Of a stretch of 29,154 nucleotides of DNA, positions 28,721 through 29,154 are shown one piece after another. A model generated the notes under the pieces. That model was not told where the DNA came from. It did not search any database and was given only the letters and a program-made list of their open reading frames with translations. The stretch lies in IMG/VR virus record IMGVR_UViG_3300004369_000099, positions 1-29,154 of that record. One strand, given 5' to 3'. This DNA comes from a virus. A program made the translations under genes and the position numbers. How positions within the stretch are numbered: the stretch's first letter is position 1; each line of letters opens with the position of its first letter.

Positions 28721-29154
28721 TGCAGACACCTGATTTCAAAGGCACTCACCTGTTTGACCGACTGTGCTGGGCTAAAGAAAACCTAGACGGTGTGCAGTCT
28801 GACTACCGTGTTGTCTATGAGGACAGCGTGGACGAGTGCGCCAAGATACTTGTGCCTGACCCTAACTGGATGGCTTGCGCTTTACAAGGCGGCATCCTCC
28901 CTCCGGTGTGGGTGTACTGGGAACTTGCAAAAGACGAAGCACAACCTGATTTCAAGAAGCATACTCGTGGCTACCTTTTGCATGAAACTGAGCCTATGCC
29001 AGCGATGACAGAAGAAGAAGCTATTGAGTATTTGATTATGAAGGACTGCCCACAGCACGTGTGGCAGAACTGGGATTCTGGCAACAAACCAAAGATGGTT
29101 ATCTGCCGCAAAGAACAGCTACCAAGCACTAGAGAGTGGCGTAATGCTTGGAAG
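28720..29154 (+). CDS. Tail-assembly-type phage protein, truncated by window edge
   Basis: Open for 145 codons to the right edge without a stop, starting MQTPDFKGTHLFDRLCWAKE at an ATG that overlaps the previous stop (TAATG). It has SDYRVVYEDSVDECAKILVP, an acidic YEDS patch, PPVWVYWELAKDEAQPDF and the late segment QLPSTREWRNAWK. An ending of the type LPS-x-R-x-x-RNAW is characteristic of phage tail or fibre assembly/chaperone proteins, recalled from memory. Placement directly after the appendage genes supports that. Confidence 0.65.
   Translation, partial: MQTPDFKGTHLFDRLCWAKENLDGVQSDYRVVYEDSVDECAKILVPDPNWMACALQGGILPPVWVYWELAKDEAQPDFKKHTRGYLLHETEPMPAMTEEEAIEYLIMKDCPQHVWQNWDSGNKPKMVICRKEQLPSTREWRNAWK

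Noticed and set aside
1-29154. Retron, diversity-generating retroelement, CRISPR array or toxin-antitoxin pair
   Set aside because: No reverse transcriptase, no regularly spaced repeats with unique spacers, and no recognisable toxin or antitoxin motif; the 23-bp repeats are too few and lack spacers.

Overview
The window looks like the structural-gene half of a tailed bacteriophage genome, most likely a marine podovirus-like phage. It carries a small and a large terminase subunit, a P22-sized portal, scaffold, an HK97-fold type coat protein, a decoration-like protein, a tail adaptor, a tail knob or nozzle protein, a repeat-rich tail fibre, a holin and a T4-type lysozyme. I see no integrase, repressor, tail sheath, tape measure, tRNA, transposase or CRISPR array. 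The DNA is AT-rich by eye and genes are tightly packed, mostly with TAATG or ATGA stop/start overlaps. The holin is of the three-helix gene-transfer-agent type. Together with marine-phage style small proteins this fits an aquatic proteobacterial host, but the host is an inference. Replication genes are not in the window.

Layout. (1) Positions 1-5065, minus strand: eighteen small, overlapping genes, nearly all of unknown function. They include a cysteine-rich possible Fe-S protein (3461-4147), zinc-ribbon-like peptides and one small two-helix membrane protein. Six of them are under 60 codons. This arm contains repeated regulatory DNA found nowhere else in the window: five copies of a GTCCAAYRTTGGAC palindrome, three long hairpins that share a loop but have different self-complementary arms, and pairs of near-identical translation-start cassettes. 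(2) Positions 5066-6011: a non-coding divergent control region of about 0.95 kb. It has a cluster of short tight-loop hairpins, direct repeats on a 23-bp period and a consensus sigma70 promoter pointing right. (3) Positions 6012-11350, plus strand: small basic or repeat-bearing proteins, including two long tandem genes with near-identical 3' ends, a 47-residue Met/Lys/Gly repeat peptide and a SET-domain protein. (4) Positions 11428-12512: lysis cassette. (5) Positions 12543-26738: packaging, portal, a large protein ending in a Hint domain, scaffold, coat and tail. (6) Positions 26802-29154: fibre and appendage genes, including three tandem paralogues; the last gene runs off the right edge.

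Transcription. Three host-type promoters on the plus strand sit before the rightward arm (5793), before the coat gene with a leader of about 200 nt (20763), and before the terminal fibre cluster (26750). A hairpin after the decoration gene (22557) would let coat and decoration be expressed above the tail genes. Two of the three minus-strand hairpins contain a promoter-like TTGATA-N15-TATAAT or TATATT and may be the leftward promoters.

Most noteworthy: the covarying hairpin plus palindrome modules of the left arm, the lysine-rich repeat peptide overlapping a SET-domain gene, the C-terminal Hint domain on a structural-type protein, and the unusual hairpin and iteron content of the divergent control region. 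All family assignments are from reading motifs; no database search was run.
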